Assembly: GCA_031385445.1 (NCBI GenBank)
Contig: JANNBM010000056.1
Span: forward strand, 62,001-126,000
From: CAIYZT01 sp031385445
Lineage (GTDB): Bacteria; Pseudomonadota; Alphaproteobacteria; Rhodobacterales; Rhodobacteraceae
DNA length: 64,000 nucleotides
Reading direction: 5' to 3'
The notes under the pieces are model-generated. The model worked only from the letters and a program-made list of their open reading frames with translations, ran no database searches and was not told where the DNA came from. A program made the position numbers and the translations under genes. This document shows positions 15,791 through 24,524 of the stretch, in pieces; the stretch's first letter is position 1, and each line of letters begins with the position of its first letter.

Positions 15791-16501
15791 TTAGGCAGGA
15801 TCTTGGTCGTCTGACGTCCCCGTCCCAGCTTTTGCGGCATCGCGTCCCGGCTTGAACCGCGCGGCGGCGTCCACCAGCGCAGCCTTCAGCTTGCGGCGGC
15901 GCTCTTTACGCTCGTCCGCTTTGGCAGCCCGAGATTTTTGATAGGCCTGCACGATCGGAATCGTCACATAATAGGCGATGAGCGAGATCACTATTCCCGG
16001 CAGCAAGGCACCGATGAAATAGGGCAGATAGATTTCCTGCCAAAACCGCAAAAGCCCGCCCCAATCCATCCGGGCGTCGGTGAAAATGGCAATGAAATTC
16101 CGCCACAGGTCTTGTCCTGCGTGGCCAAAAGCGCGGGCGATCCCTTCGGCTGACAAAGGCGCTTTGACCCCCAAAAGCCAGTGACCAAAGGTCATCGCGA
16201 AGACCGCAAAGAAGGGTGTGGTGACAGGGTTGGTGTTGAACGTGCCCAGAAGCGCCGCCAGGACATTGCCGCGCATCACGCGTGCCGCCGCCCAGGCCGC
16301 CACGAATTGCAATCCCGGAAGTGGCAGAAACCCGACCAGCGATCCGGCGAAGATGCCGCGCGCGATGCGGTGCGGCTCGTCTGGCAGGCGGCTCATCCGA
16401 TGGATGACATAGCGCGTGGCCCGGCGAAACCCGCCGCGCGGATAGACCATTTCGCGCATCCACGCGAACCACCCCAGCGGCTTTCTGCGTTTGAAGACCA
16501 A
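15791..16501 (-). CDS. DUF2062 domain membrane protein
   Basis: A 236-residue protein of the DUF2062 family: a short basic N-terminus, then PHRIARGIFAGSLVGFLPLPGLQF and LGTFNTNPVTTPFFAVFA, with three to four membrane helices and a highly charged cytosolic tail (KADERKERRRKLKAA). Function is unknown. I start it at a TTG (16499-16501), giving MVFKRRKPLGW, because GGAG lies about eight nt upstream and the open frame further upstream overlaps the end of rel. It follows rel by 25 nt and precedes pdxJ, as in related genomes. Confidence 0.82.
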   Translation of the reverse strand: MVFKRRKPLGWFAWMREMVYPRGGFRRATRYVIHRMSRLPDEPHRIARGIFAGSLVGFLPLPGLQFVAAWAAARVMRGNVLAALLGTFNTNPVTTPFFAVFAMTFGHWLLGVKAPLSAEGIARAFGHAGQDLWRNFIAIFTDARMDWGGLLRFWQEIYLPYFIGALLPGIVISLIAYYVTIPIVQAYQKSRAAKADERKERRRKLKAALVDAAARFKPGRDAAKAGTGTSDDQDPA

Positions 16502-16526
16502 TTCCGGCCTCCGTCCTTCCTGCCCC

Positions 16527-18650
16527 TCAGGGCTTGCGCACAGGCTCGCGGTTTCGGGCCACCTGGGCCACGTCCGTTTCCGCCTCAAGCGCCGTCATAA
16601 CTTTATGAAGATGTTCCAGATCCCGCAAATCAACATCTACCAACAATCGGTAAAAATCCGGTTTGCGCTGAACAAATCTCAGGTCAGAGATATTGGCCTT
16701 CTGCTCGCCAATCAAGGTGCAGATGCGCCCTAACACCCCCGCATCATTGGAAATCGTCAATTCCAACGTAACTGTGTTCACCGCGGCATGGCGGCCCGCG
16801 TGCCAATGCAGATCGACCCAGCGGTTCGGCTGCTCTTCGAACTCTTCAAGGGCGGGGCAATCAATCGTGTGCACGACCACGCCCTGCCCACGATGCGTGA
16901 TGCCAACGATTCGCTCGCCCGGCAACGGCTGACAGCAAGGCGCGCGTTTGGTGCTTTGGCCCGAATCAAGGCCCAGCACGGCGCGGGTGGAATCGACCTC
17001 TTCGGCCTGGCTGAGGGAAAGCTCGGGGTAAAGCGTTTCCACCACGCGCCGCGCGGTCAGTTCGGCCGATCCAAGCTGCGCCAAAAGTTCGTCCTCGTCC
17101 GAAAGCCCCAGCATTTTGGCCGCCGTGCGCAGCGCCTTGTCGGTGGCCTTTTTGCCCACATGTTCAAAGGCGGTGCGGGCAAGCTCTTGGCCCAGCTTCA
17201 CAAAGCGGCTCCGGTCTTCTTCGCGCAGGGATTTTCGGATCGCGGCCTTGGCCCGGCCCGTGCTGGCGATATCGATCCACGACACCTGCGGACGCTGGCC
17301 TTCGGCGGTGATAATCTCGATGGACTGACCATTTTTCAGCCGGGTCCAAAGCGGAACGCGGATGCCATCGATCTTGGCCGAGACGGTGGCATTTCCGATG
17401 CGGGTGTGGATCGCATAGGCGAAATCGATCGGCGTGGCGCCGCGCGGCAGCTGGATCACATCGCCTTTGGGGGAAAAACAAAAGACCTGATCGGAATACA
17501 TCTCAAGCTTGACGTTTTCCAGAAACTCGTCGTGATCGCCCTCGTCCAGCTTTTCGGTCAGCGTCGAAATCCATTTGGCCGGGTCAACCGCAAATGGGTT
17601 CCGCGCCCGCACACCTTCGCGATAGGACCAATGGGCGGCCACGCCCGCCTCGGCCACCTCGTGCATTTCGCGGGTGCGGATCTGAATTTCCACCCGCTTG
17701 CCATCGCGGCCCGAAACCGTGGTATGGATCGACCGATAGCCGTTGTTCTTTGGCTGACTGATGTAATCCTTGAACCGCCCCGGAACCGCGCGCCACCGCT
17801 GATGCAGCGCGCCGACGATGGCATAGCAGTCTGGCACGGTGCTGCAGATCACGCGAAAGCCGTAAATGTCGGACAGGCGCGAGAAGGCCAGATCCTTTTC
17901 CTGCATCTTGCGCCAGATCGAATAGGGCTTTTTCGCGCGGCCGTACACATCAGCCTCGATCTCGGATTTATCAAGTTCGGACCGGATGTCGGCGGTGATC
18001 TGATGCACGACATCGCCGGATTCGCGCTGCAGGGTCAAAAAGCGGCGCATGATTGAACTGCGCGCTTCGGGATTCAGCACGCGGAAAGACAGATCCTCCA
18101 GCTCCTCGCGCATCCATTGCATGCCCATGCGCCCGGCGAGGGGGGCATAGATCTCCATCGTCTCGCGCGCTTTTTGCGCCTGCTTTTCGACGGCCATGCT
18201 TTTGATCGTGCGCATGTTGTGCAAACGGTCGGCCAGCTTGACCAAAATGACCCGCAGATCCTTGGACATCGCCATCAAAAGCTTGCGAAAGTTTTCGGCC
18301 TGCTGGCTTTCGGTGGACGACAGCTGCAGATTGGTCAGCTTGGTGACGCCGTCGACCAGTTCCGCGATCTCTTCGCCAAAAAGCCGCGTGATTTCGGAAT
18401 AGGTGGATTTGGTGTCTTCGATCGTATCATGCAACAACGCGGTGATGATCGTCGCATCATCCAGGTGCTGTTCGGTCAAAATCGCCGCGACCGCGACCGG
18501 ATGGGTAAAATAAGGCTCGCCGGATTTGCGAAACTGCCCCTCGTGCATGTTTTGACCGTAGGAATAAGCCTGACGGATAAGGTCGGCAGACGTTCGCGGG
18601 TTATAGTTGCGGACGAGGGCGATCAGATCTTCGGCATCAACGGTCATCAT
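16527..18650 (-). CDS. rel: Bifunctional (p)ppGpp synthetase/hydrolase (Rel/SpoT)
   Basis: The alphaproteobacterial Rel enzyme makes and degrades (p)ppGpp, the stringent-response alarmone. The 707-residue protein has an HD hydrolase domain with HDTIEDT (His74, Asp75), a synthetase domain with RLSDIYGFRVIC and YRSIHTTV, a TGS domain with ATPIDFAYAIHTRIGN and a C-terminal ACT domain (about 635-700). Both catalytic halves look intact. It follows rpoZ by 30 nt, so a single promoter upstream of rpoZ probably serves both. Confidence 0.96.
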   Translation of the reverse strand: MMTVDAEDLIALVRNYNPRTSADLIRQAYSYGQNMHEGQFRKSGEPYFTHPVAVAAILTEQHLDDATIITALLHDTIEDTKSTYSEITRLFGEEIAELVDGVTKLTNLQLSSTESQQAENFRKLLMAMSKDLRVILVKLADRLHNMRTIKSMAVEKQAQKARETMEIYAPLAGRMGMQWMREELEDLSFRVLNPEARSSIMRRFLTLQRESGDVVHQITADIRSELDKSEIEADVYGRAKKPYSIWRKMQEKDLAFSRLSDIYGFRVICSTVPDCYAIVGALHQRWRAVPGRFKDYISQPKNNGYRSIHTTVSGRDGKRVEIQIRTREMHEVAEAGVAAHWSYREGVRARNPFAVDPAKWISTLTEKLDEGDHDEFLENVKLEMYSDQVFCFSPKGDVIQLPRGATPIDFAYAIHTRIGNATVSAKIDGIRVPLWTRLKNGQSIEIITAEGQRPQVSWIDIASTGRAKAAIRKSLREEDRSRFVKLGQELARTAFEHVGKKATDKALRTAAKMLGLSDEDELLAQLGSAELTARRVVETLYPELSLSQAEEVDSTRAVLGLDSGQSTKRAPCCQPLPGERIVGITHRGQGVVVHTIDCPALEEFEEQPNRWVDLHWHAGRHAAVNTVTLELTISNDAGVLGRICTLIGEQKANISDLRFVQRKPDFYRLLVDVDLRDLEHLHKVMTALEAETDVAQVARNREPVRKP

Positions 18651-18680
18651 TGGCTATGCCTTGTCGCCTGCGTCTGGGGA

Positions 18681-19034
18681 TCAGTTGTCGCCTTGCGCTT
18701 CCATAAGCTGGCGCAGCATCCGCTCTTCGGACATCTCGTCGTGCATCGGACGGTCCATCTCGCCCGACATAAGCAGGGCCATCTGGTCTTCTTCCGGCTC
18801 GTCCACTTCGATCTGGGTCTGGTGCGATTCGATCATCCGCTCGCGCAGCGCGTTGGCCGATTGCGTTTCATCGGCAATCTCCCGCAGGGCGACGACGGGG
18901 TTCTTGTCATCATCGCGGTCCACGGTCGGATGCGAGCCGGCCGTGATTTCGCGGGCGCGGTGCGCGGCGAGCATGACCAGTTCGAACCGGTTCGGAACCT
19001 TGTCAACGCAATCTTCAACCGTCACGCGGGCCAT
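18681..19034 (-). CDS. rpoZ: RNA polymerase omega subunit
   Basis: Omega assists RNA polymerase assembly and forms part of the ppGpp site. The 117-residue protein begins MARVTVEDCVDKVPNRFELVMLAAHRAREI, the family's conserved core (quoted in part: VEDCVDKVPNRFELV), followed by an acidic alphaproteobacterial tail. The start is ATG at 19032-19034; an earlier in-frame ATG four codons upstream is less likely. It leads the rpoZ-rel-pdxJ-acpS-lepB-rnc run. A clear promoter lies 36-64 nt upstream. Confidence 0.95.
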   Translation of the reverse strand: MARVTVEDCVDKVPNRFELVMLAAHRAREITAGSHPTVDRDDDKNPVVALREIADETQSANALRERMIESHQTQIEVDEPEEDQMALLMSGEMDRPMHDEMSEERMLRQLMEAQGDN

Positions 19035-19069
19035 GGACACATCCAATACATAGGGGATCGGGAAGCGCC

Positions 19070-19098
19070 TATTTAGGGGCAGGACGCGGCTTTGACAA
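19070..19098 (-). promoter_or_regulatory. Sigma-70 type promoter of rpoZ-rel
   Basis: On the minus strand TTGTCA (19093-19098) and TAAATA (19070-19075) are separated by exactly 17 nt. The -10 box lies about 35 nt from the rpoZ start codon. It is among the best promoter matches in the window and probably drives the rpoZ-rel operon. Confidence 0.6.
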
Positions 19099-19136
19099 GC
19101 GCCGAATCATGCTAAATTCTAGCCGTTTCGGGGGTT

Positions 19137-19706
19137 TTACAGGGCGCGGACGCTTAAAACCTCGTCCTGCGGCAGCGCCAAAAGCAGTTCGCGGACCGTT
19201 TTGCCCAAAAGCGGATGCACCCAATCGGGAGCAATATCGGCCAAAGGGACAAGAACGAACGCTCGGTCCTGCAAACGCGGATGCGGCAGAATCAGCTGGT
19301 CCGGCGCTGTTTGGGCCTGCTGATCCAGCGGCAGATTTCGCCACTCCGTCTGAACGATCGCATCCGGCAGCACCAGCCCGCCAAACGCCAAAAGATCAAG
19401 ATCGAGCGTGCGGCCAATCCAACGGGCCCCACGTTCGCGGCCAAACTCTGCTTCGATCTGGTGCAAAAGGGCCAAAAGTTCAGCGGCCGACAGATGTTCA
19501 GGGCAATCAAACCGCAGCGCCGCGTTGGCATAGTCGGCCCCTGAACCGGGCGGGAAGGCCGGGGTTTGAAAGATGCGGCTCAAGGCGACATCAACGCCGA
19601 GCATTTGGCGCAACCGCCCGGCAGCTTTGCGCAGGGTTTCGTCGGGGCCGTCCGCCCCAATCGCAACATTTCCGCCCAGTGCGATCAAAACGGCCTTTTC
19701 TATCAT
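19137..19706 (-). CDS. folK: 2-amino-4-hydroxy-6-hydroxymethyldihydropteridine pyrophosphokinase
   Basis: FolK transfers pyrophosphate from ATP to the pterin precursor in folate synthesis. The 189-residue protein starts MIEKAVLIALGGNVA, has the SRIFQTPAFPPGSG loop, a conserved RWIGRTLDLDLLAFG motif with the catalytic Asp pair, and LPHPRLQDRAFVLVPL near the C-terminus. All match HPPK enzymes. It sits upstream of rpoZ on the same strand and is divergent from the NYN-domain gene across a 169-nt AT-rich gap. Confidence 0.94.
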   Translation of the reverse strand: MIEKAVLIALGGNVAIGADGPDETLRKAAGRLRQMLGVDVALSRIFQTPAFPPGSGADYANAALRFDCPEHLSAAELLALLHQIEAEFGRERGARWIGRTLDLDLLAFGGLVLPDAIVQTEWRNLPLDQQAQTAPDQLILPHPRLQDRAFVLVPLADIAPDWVHPLLGKTVRELLLALPQDEVLSVRAL

Positions 19707-19875
19707 CGTTTGCGGCCTATCTTCATCTTCCAGTTGCTACACTGTGAAATGGTTTTGCTTGTAAGACTTGGCTTAGATTGATTTAGTAACCTTGTTTTGC
19801 ACAAAGACCTTTTGAAAGCCACTCACTATCAAAAGTAATTTTTGGCAAGGCATTGATTACAAGGGGGAAAAATTC

Positions 19876-20451
19876 ATGTTCTACAAGGACGAACGGCTTG
19901 CGCTGTTCATCGACGGTTCCAATCTGTATGCCGCAGCTAAATCTTTGGGGTTTGACATAGATTACAAGCTGTTACGCCAAGAGTTCATGCGGCGCGGCAA
20001 ACTTTTGCGGGCATTTTACTACACGGCGCTGCTTGAAAATGACGAGTACTCACCGATTCGTCCGTTGGTTGATTGGCTGAACTATAACGGCTTCACGATG
20101 GTCACAAAACCGGCCAAGGAATACACCGACAGCCAAGGGCGACGTAAGGTAAAAGGCAACATGGATATCGAACTGACGGTCGATGCCATGGAGCTTGCGC
20201 CGCGCGTTGACCATGTTGTGATCTTCTCCGGTGACGGGGATTTCCGGCCGCTGGTGGAAAGCCTGCAGCGGCAGGGCGTGCGGGTTTCGGTGGTGTCAAC
20301 CATCCGCAGCCAACCGCCGATGATCGCCGATGAATTGCGCCGCCAAGCGGATAATTTCATCGAGCTGGACGAGCTGCGCGATGTCATCGGCCGCCCGCCC
20401 CGCGATCCGCGTCCGATGGAAGAAGAGTTGCAGTCGGCCGCCGTAAAATAA
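19876..20451 (+). CDS. NYN-domain (LabA/DUF88) protein, putative RNase
   Basis: A 191-residue protein of the LabA-like NYN group within the PIN-domain superfamily. The acidic residues expected for a metal-dependent nuclease are visible: LALFIDGSNLYAAAKSLG (first Asp), KGNMDIELTVDAMELA and DHVVIFSGDGDFRPLVESL, a classic SGDGDF motif. An RNA target is likely from the family but not shown here. The start follows a purine-rich site (AAGGGGG) and an AT-rich leader. A strong terminator follows, so it is a single-gene unit between folK and ispH. Confidence 0.88.
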   Translation: MFYKDERLALFIDGSNLYAAAKSLGFDIDYKLLRQEFMRRGKLLRAFYYTALLENDEYSPIRPLVDWLNYNGFTMVTKPAKEYTDSQGRRKVKGNMDIELTVDAMELAPRVDHVVIFSGDGDFRPLVESLQRQGVRVSVVSTIRSQPPMIADELRRQADNFIELDELRDVIGRPPRDPRPMEEELQSAAVK

Positions 20452-20493
20452 GCCCATTTGGCCCCAATCGGCAGGATGGGGCCCGGTGAAATC

Positions 20494-20524
20494 GGCCAGA
20501 AGGGGCAACCTTTCTGGCCTTTTT
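20494..20524 (+). terminator. Rho-independent terminator after the NYN gene
   Basis: GGCCAGAA (20494-20501) pairs with TTCTGGCC (20512-20519) over a 10-nt loop and is followed by five T residues. It isolates the NYN-domain gene from the ispH run beginning 66 nt further on. Confidence 0.9.
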
Positions 20525-20589
20525 GTATTGCCGAGGGTAGACCTTTGCGCGATCTCTCCTTAGCTAGAACCAGCAATCCCGAGGTTCCC

Positions 20590-21543
20590 ATGACTGTTTT
20601 GCCGCCCCTGACGCTTTATCTCGCCGCGCCGCGCGGATTTTGTGCGGGCGTTGACCGCGCGATCAAGATTGTGGAGCTGGCCCTCGAAAAATGGGGCGCG
20701 CCGGTCTATGTGCGCCACGAGATCGTGCATAATAAATTCGTGGTGGATGCGCTGCGCGACAAGGGCGCGGTCTTTGTCGAAGAGTTGGAAGATTGTCCCG
20801 ATGATCGTCCGGTGATCTTTTCGGCGCATGGCGTGCCCAAAGCGGTGCCCGCCGAGGCAAGCCGCCGCCAGATGATCGCGGTCGATGCCACCTGCCCCCT
20901 TGTCACCAAGGTGCACAACGAAGCGCAGCGGCATTTCGAAAACGGTTTGCAGATGGTGATGATCGGCCACGAGGGCCACCCCGAAACCGTGGGCACCATG
21001 GGACAGTTGCCCGTGGGCGAGGTTTTGCTGGTCGAAACCGCCGAGGACGTGGCGCACCTGATGGTGCGTGATGCGGGCAAGCTGGCGTTTATCACCCAGA
21101 CAACGCTGTCGGTTGATGACACGGCGGGCATCGTTGCGGCCCTGAAAGCGCGGTTTCCGGGCATCGTGGGGCCGCACAAGGAAGACATCTGCTATGCCAC
21201 CACCAACCGGCAGGCGGCGGTCAAGGAAATCGCCGGGCGGATTGATGCGCTTTTGGTGATCGGGGCACCGAATTCGTCAAACTCCAAACGGCTGGTCGAG
21301 GTGGGCCGCGCGGCGGGCTGCGGTTATGCGCAGTTGGTCCAACGCGCCGCCGAGATTGACTGGCGCGCACTGGAAGGCGCCCGCGCTATCGGCCTGACCG
21401 CCGGGGCCAGCGCGCCTGAGGAATTGGTGAGCGAAGTGATCGACGCGTTGAAGGCGCGGTTCACGGTGACGGTGGAACTGGTGGAAACCGCGCAGGAAAG
21501 CGTGGAATTCAAGGTGCCGCGCGTGCTGCGCGAGCCTGCCTGA
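20590..21543 (+). CDS. ispH: 4-hydroxy-3-methylbut-2-enyl diphosphate reductase
   Basis: IspH makes IPP and DMAPP in the last step of the MEP isoprenoid pathway through a 4Fe-4S cluster. The 317-residue protein shows the three cluster cysteines at Cys18 (GFCAGVDRA), Cys102 (DATCPLVTKVH) and Cys201 (EDICYATTNRQ), and the substrate histidines in VHNKF and SAHGVP. The start ATG has GAGG upstream. It overlaps rnhA by one base (TGATG), so these two are coupled. Confidence 0.97.
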   Translation: MTVLPPLTLYLAAPRGFCAGVDRAIKIVELALEKWGAPVYVRHEIVHNKFVVDALRDKGAVFVEELEDCPDDRPVIFSAHGVPKAVPAEASRRQMIAVDATCPLVTKVHNEAQRHFENGLQMVMIGHEGHPETVGTMGQLPVGEVLLVETAEDVAHLMVRDAGKLAFITQTTLSVDDTAGIVAALKARFPGIVGPHKEDICYATTNRQAAVKEIAGRIDALLVIGAPNSSNSKRLVEVGRAAGCGYAQLVQRAAEIDWRALEGARAIGLTAGASAPEELVSEVIDALKARFTVTVELVETAQESVEFKVPRVLREPA

Positions 21544-21995
21544 TGGCTGATCTTGTGGCCTTCACCGACGGGGCCTGTTCGGGCAATCCGGGGCCGGGCG
21601 GCTGGGGTGTGCTGATGCGTGCCAGCGATGGCGCCACCATCGTCAAGGAGCGCACGCTGCAGGGCGGCGAGGCGATGACCACCAACAACCGGATGGAGTT
21701 GATGGCGGCAATCTCGGCGCTGGAGGCGCTGGCGCGGCCTTCCGAGCTGACCATTGTGACCGATTCTGCCTATGTGAAAAACGGCGTGACCGAATGGATT
21801 CATAACTGGAAACGGCGGGGCTGGAAAACGGCGGGGGGGCCACCGGTCAAGAATGTGGAGCTGTGGCAGCGCCTGGATGCGGCGCAGGCGCGGCACAAGG
21901 TGATCTGGAAATGGATCAAGGGCCACGCCGGGCATGAAGGCAACGAGCGGGCGGACGAGCTGGCGCGGGCCGGGATGGCGCCGTTCAAAGCATAG
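21543..21995 (+). CDS. rnhA: Ribonuclease HI
   Basis: RNase HI removes the RNA strand of RNA-DNA hybrids. The 150-residue protein has all four acidic catalytic residues: Asp9 (FTDGACSGNPGPGGWG), Glu52 (NNRMELMAA), Asp74 (TDSAYVKNG) and the Asp in NERADELA near the C-terminus, with the basic WKRRGWKTA handle between them. Size is standard. It is coupled to ispH by a one-base overlap and followed by fghA after 93 nt. Confidence 0.97.
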   Translation: MADLVAFTDGACSGNPGPGGWGVLMRASDGATIVKERTLQGGEAMTTNNRMELMAAISALEALARPSELTIVTDSAYVKNGVTEWIHNWKRRGWKTAGGPPVKNVELWQRLDAAQARHKVIWKWIKGHAGHEGNERADELARAGMAPFKA

Positions 21996-22088
21996 GGCCG
22001 TGGGCCGCATCCAAGTGCCTTGCTGGGGACGGGGAATGCCTTCATTCTGGCGCAGAGCAAAGGCGATTTTGGCGATGATGGGGCGGGA

Positions 22089-22919
22089 ATGAAAACGATT
22101 TCGGAAAACCGGTGTTTTGGCGGCGTGCAGGGTGTCTATTCCCATCCGTCCGAAGTGACGGAATGCGACATGACCTTTGGGCTGTTCCTGCCCGAACAGG
22201 CCGAAGATGGCGCGGTGCCGGTGCTGTGGTATCTGTCGGGGCTGACCTGCACCCATGCCAATGCGATGGAAAAGGCGGGCGCGCAGCGTTGGGCGGCGGA
22301 GGCGGGGATTGCGCTGGTGTTTCCCGATACCTCGCCGCGCGGGGCGGGTGTGCCCGACAATTCCGCCTTTGATCTGGGTCAGGGCGCGGGGTTTTATGTG
22401 AACGCCACCGAAAACCCTTGGGTGCAGAATTTTCAGATGTGGGATTACATCACCGAAGAATTGCCCGACGCCCTGTTCAGCGCCTTTCCCATCGCCGAAG
22501 CCGCGCAGGCGATCACCGGCCATTCCATGGGCGGCCACGGCGCGCTGACCATCGCGATGAGCTTTCCGGGCCGCTTCCGCTCTGTCTCGGCCTTTGCACC
22601 GATCTGCAATCCGGTGGCAAGCGATTGGGGCCGCAAACAATTCACCGCCTATCTGGGAACGGACGAAGAAGCTTGGGCCACCTATGACGCAACGGCGCTG
22701 ATGCTGCGGCGCGGGTTTGACGGGCCGATCCTGATTGATCAGGGCACCTCGGACCAGTTCATTGATCTTTTGCGCCCGCAAGAGCTGGCGGCGGCGATGG
22801 CCGAAATGCGGCAGGGCGGCACGTTCCGCATGCAAAAAGGCTATGATCACAGCTATTATTTCGTCAGCACCTTCATGGAAGAGCACGTGGCCTTTCACGC
22901 AGGCGCGCTGCTGGTATGA
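22089..22919 (+). CDS. fghA: S-formylglutathione hydrolase
   Basis: FghA releases formate and glutathione in formaldehyde detoxification. The 276-residue alpha/beta hydrolase has the nucleophile elbow GHSMGGHGAL (Ser146), WYLSGLTCTHAN near the oxyanion region and GYDHSYYFV with the catalytic His. The acid probably lies in LIDQGTSDQF. The start is ATG at 22089. The partner dehydrogenase AdhC/FrmA is not in the window. It overlaps the YaiI-like gene by four nt. Confidence 0.94.
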   Translation: MKTISENRCFGGVQGVYSHPSEVTECDMTFGLFLPEQAEDGAVPVLWYLSGLTCTHANAMEKAGAQRWAAEAGIALVFPDTSPRGAGVPDNSAFDLGQGAGFYVNATENPWVQNFQMWDYITEELPDALFSAFPIAEAAQAITGHSMGGHGALTIAMSFPGRFRSVSAFAPICNPVASDWGRKQFTAYLGTDEEAWATYDATALMLRRGFDGPILIDQGTSDQFIDLLRPQELAAAMAEMRQGGTFRMQKGYDHSYYFVSTFMEEHVAFHAGALLV

Positions 22920-23362
22920 CGATTTTCATCGACGCCGACGCCTGCCCGGTCAAGGACGAGGCCGAGCGGGTGGCGACGCGGCATCAGGTGCGCATGGTTC
23001 TGGTGTCGAACGGCGGCATCCGGCCCAGCGCCAACCCCCTGGTGGAAAGCGTTTATGTCTCCTCGGGGCCGGATGAGGCGGACAAGTGGATCGCGGCGGC
23101 CTGCGGGGTGGGCGATGTGGTGGTGACAGGCGATATCCCGTTGGCCGCGAAATGCGTGGCGGCCGGGGCACGGGTGGTGAAACACAACGGCGAGGTTTTG
23201 GGCGCGGCAAACATCGGCATGGCGCTCGCGACGCGCGATCTGATGCAGGACCTGCGCAGCGCCGATCCATTCCGGCAGGGCGGGGGCAAGATGTTTTCCA
23301 AGGCCGACCGGTCAAGGTTTGCCGATATTCTGGACCGCGAGGTTCGGGCCGGCAAGCAATGA
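22916..23362 (+). CDS. YaiI/YqxD family protein (DUF188)
   Basis: A 148-residue protein that starts MTIFIDADACPVKDEAERVA, the family hallmark, and includes DVVVTGDIPLAAKCVAAG and the late FSKADRSRFADILDR segment. The arrangement of aspartates is that of a PIN-like nuclease fold, but no activity is established for the family. The start ATG overlaps the fghA stop (ATGA), implying co-expression. Confidence 0.92.
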   Translation: MTIFIDADACPVKDEAERVATRHQVRMVLVSNGGIRPSANPLVESVYVSSGPDEADKWIAAACGVGDVVVTGDIPLAAKCVAAGARVVKHNGEVLGAANIGMALATRDLMQDLRSADPFRQGGGKMFSKADRSRFADILDREVRAGKQ

Positions 23363-23441
23363 CACCTTCGGACCAACCCCGCCGCGTCGCGTTAGTTGAC
23401 TTTGCGCGGCACGGTTCCAATGATGGCATCCGATCGGGCAG

Positions 23442-24413
23442 ATGTGGGGGACGGGTTTGGCGCGGCACGTTTTGATTTCCTGCGTCAAAGATGAAGGCCC
23501 GTTCATTCTGGAATGGGTCGCGCATCATCTGGTCCTTGGGTTTGACGCAATCTATGTGGCTTCGAACGATTGCACCGACGGCACGGACCGGCTTTTGTCC
23601 GCGCTCGGCCGGGCCGGTTTTATCACGCATGTTTCCAATGTTGTCGGCCCCGATGACATTCCACAGCACGCAGGATACGCCCTGATGCGGCGCAAATACC
23701 CCATTGATGCGGCGGATTGGCTGATGATGCTGGACGCGGACGAATTTTTGAATGTGCACCATGGGGCGGGTACGGTGCAGGCCCTGACCGGGTGCGCCAA
23801 GCCTGATATTGACGTGATCGCGCTTTGTGCAAAGGGCTTTACCGGGGCGCCGCACCTGAACTGGCAGCCGGGGCGGGTCTGCGCGCGGTTCACCCAAACT
23901 CTGGCGCCCGATCACAAAACCAACAGCGCGGTTAAATCCCTAACCCGCGGGCCAGCGCGGTTTCGGCAGATCCACAATCATTCGATGGTGGGATGGCGCG
24001 GGCAGGGCGACGTGCAGGTGATGCGCGCCGATGGGACAAGATTTTCGGTTCCGATGGACATTCCGATGTGGAAGCGCGTGCGCAATCTGCCGCGCACCGA
24101 AATCACCCATGCCTTGGCGCAGTACAATCACTATGCCGTCAAAACCCATGATTCCTTTGCCCTGCGCAGTTTGCGCGGACGCGGCGCTGTGGCGCAGATT
24201 CAGATGCAGATGCAGGATGCCAAAGCGCGGCACACCGATGACTATTTCGCCAGCAGATCAGTGTCGCATGGCGAGGATCACACCATAGCGCGCTACAGTG
24301 ATCAGGTTACCGCTCTGCTTGATAAGATGCTGGCGCAAAACGATATTCAACGCCTGCAAAAAGAGGTGGAGGCCATCTATGCCCTGAAAGCCGCGCCGTT
24401 TCGCCTGGATTGA
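23442..24413 (+). CDS. Glycosyltransferase family 2 protein (Glyco_tranf_2_4 type)
   Basis: A 323-residue soluble protein that begins with HVLISCVKDEGPFILEW, the opening strand typical of a GT-A glycosyltransferase, and carries a DxD-like MMLDADEFLNV motif at about residue 103. The C-terminal third has SFALRSLRGRGAV and a helical tail. Such proteins commonly modify surface polysaccharides; donor and acceptor are unknown. The start at MWGTGLARH is the best available, but no strong ribosome site precedes it. It stands 79 nt after the YaiI-like gene. Confidence 0.78.
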   Translation: MWGTGLARHVLISCVKDEGPFILEWVAHHLVLGFDAIYVASNDCTDGTDRLLSALGRAGFITHVSNVVGPDDIPQHAGYALMRRKYPIDAADWLMMLDADEFLNVHHGAGTVQALTGCAKPDIDVIALCAKGFTGAPHLNWQPGRVCARFTQTLAPDHKTNSAVKSLTRGPARFRQIHNHSMVGWRGQGDVQVMRADGTRFSVPMDIPMWKRVRNLPRTEITHALAQYNHYAVKTHDSFALRSLRGRGAVAQIQMQMQDAKARHTDDYFASRSVSHGEDHTIARYSDQVTALLDKMLAQNDIQRLQKEVEAIYALKAAPFRLD

Positions 24414-24439
24414 GGCAGCGCGCTTAGGGCGGACGTTGC

Positions 24440-24468
24440 GCGCGCCAGTATGCGCGCCAGTATGCGCG
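24440..24468. repeat. Short 12-bp tandem repeat
   Basis: The unit GCGCGCCAGTAT occurs twice in tandem (24440-24451, 24452-24463) with a partial third copy. It lies in the 111-nt gap between the glycosyltransferase and DMT transporter genes. No regulatory role is evident. Confidence 0.6.
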
Positions 24469-24524
24469 ACGGAGCGTGTCGCCAGCAGGACAGATTTTAG
24501 GGCTTCTTCCGGCTGAATAGCCCC

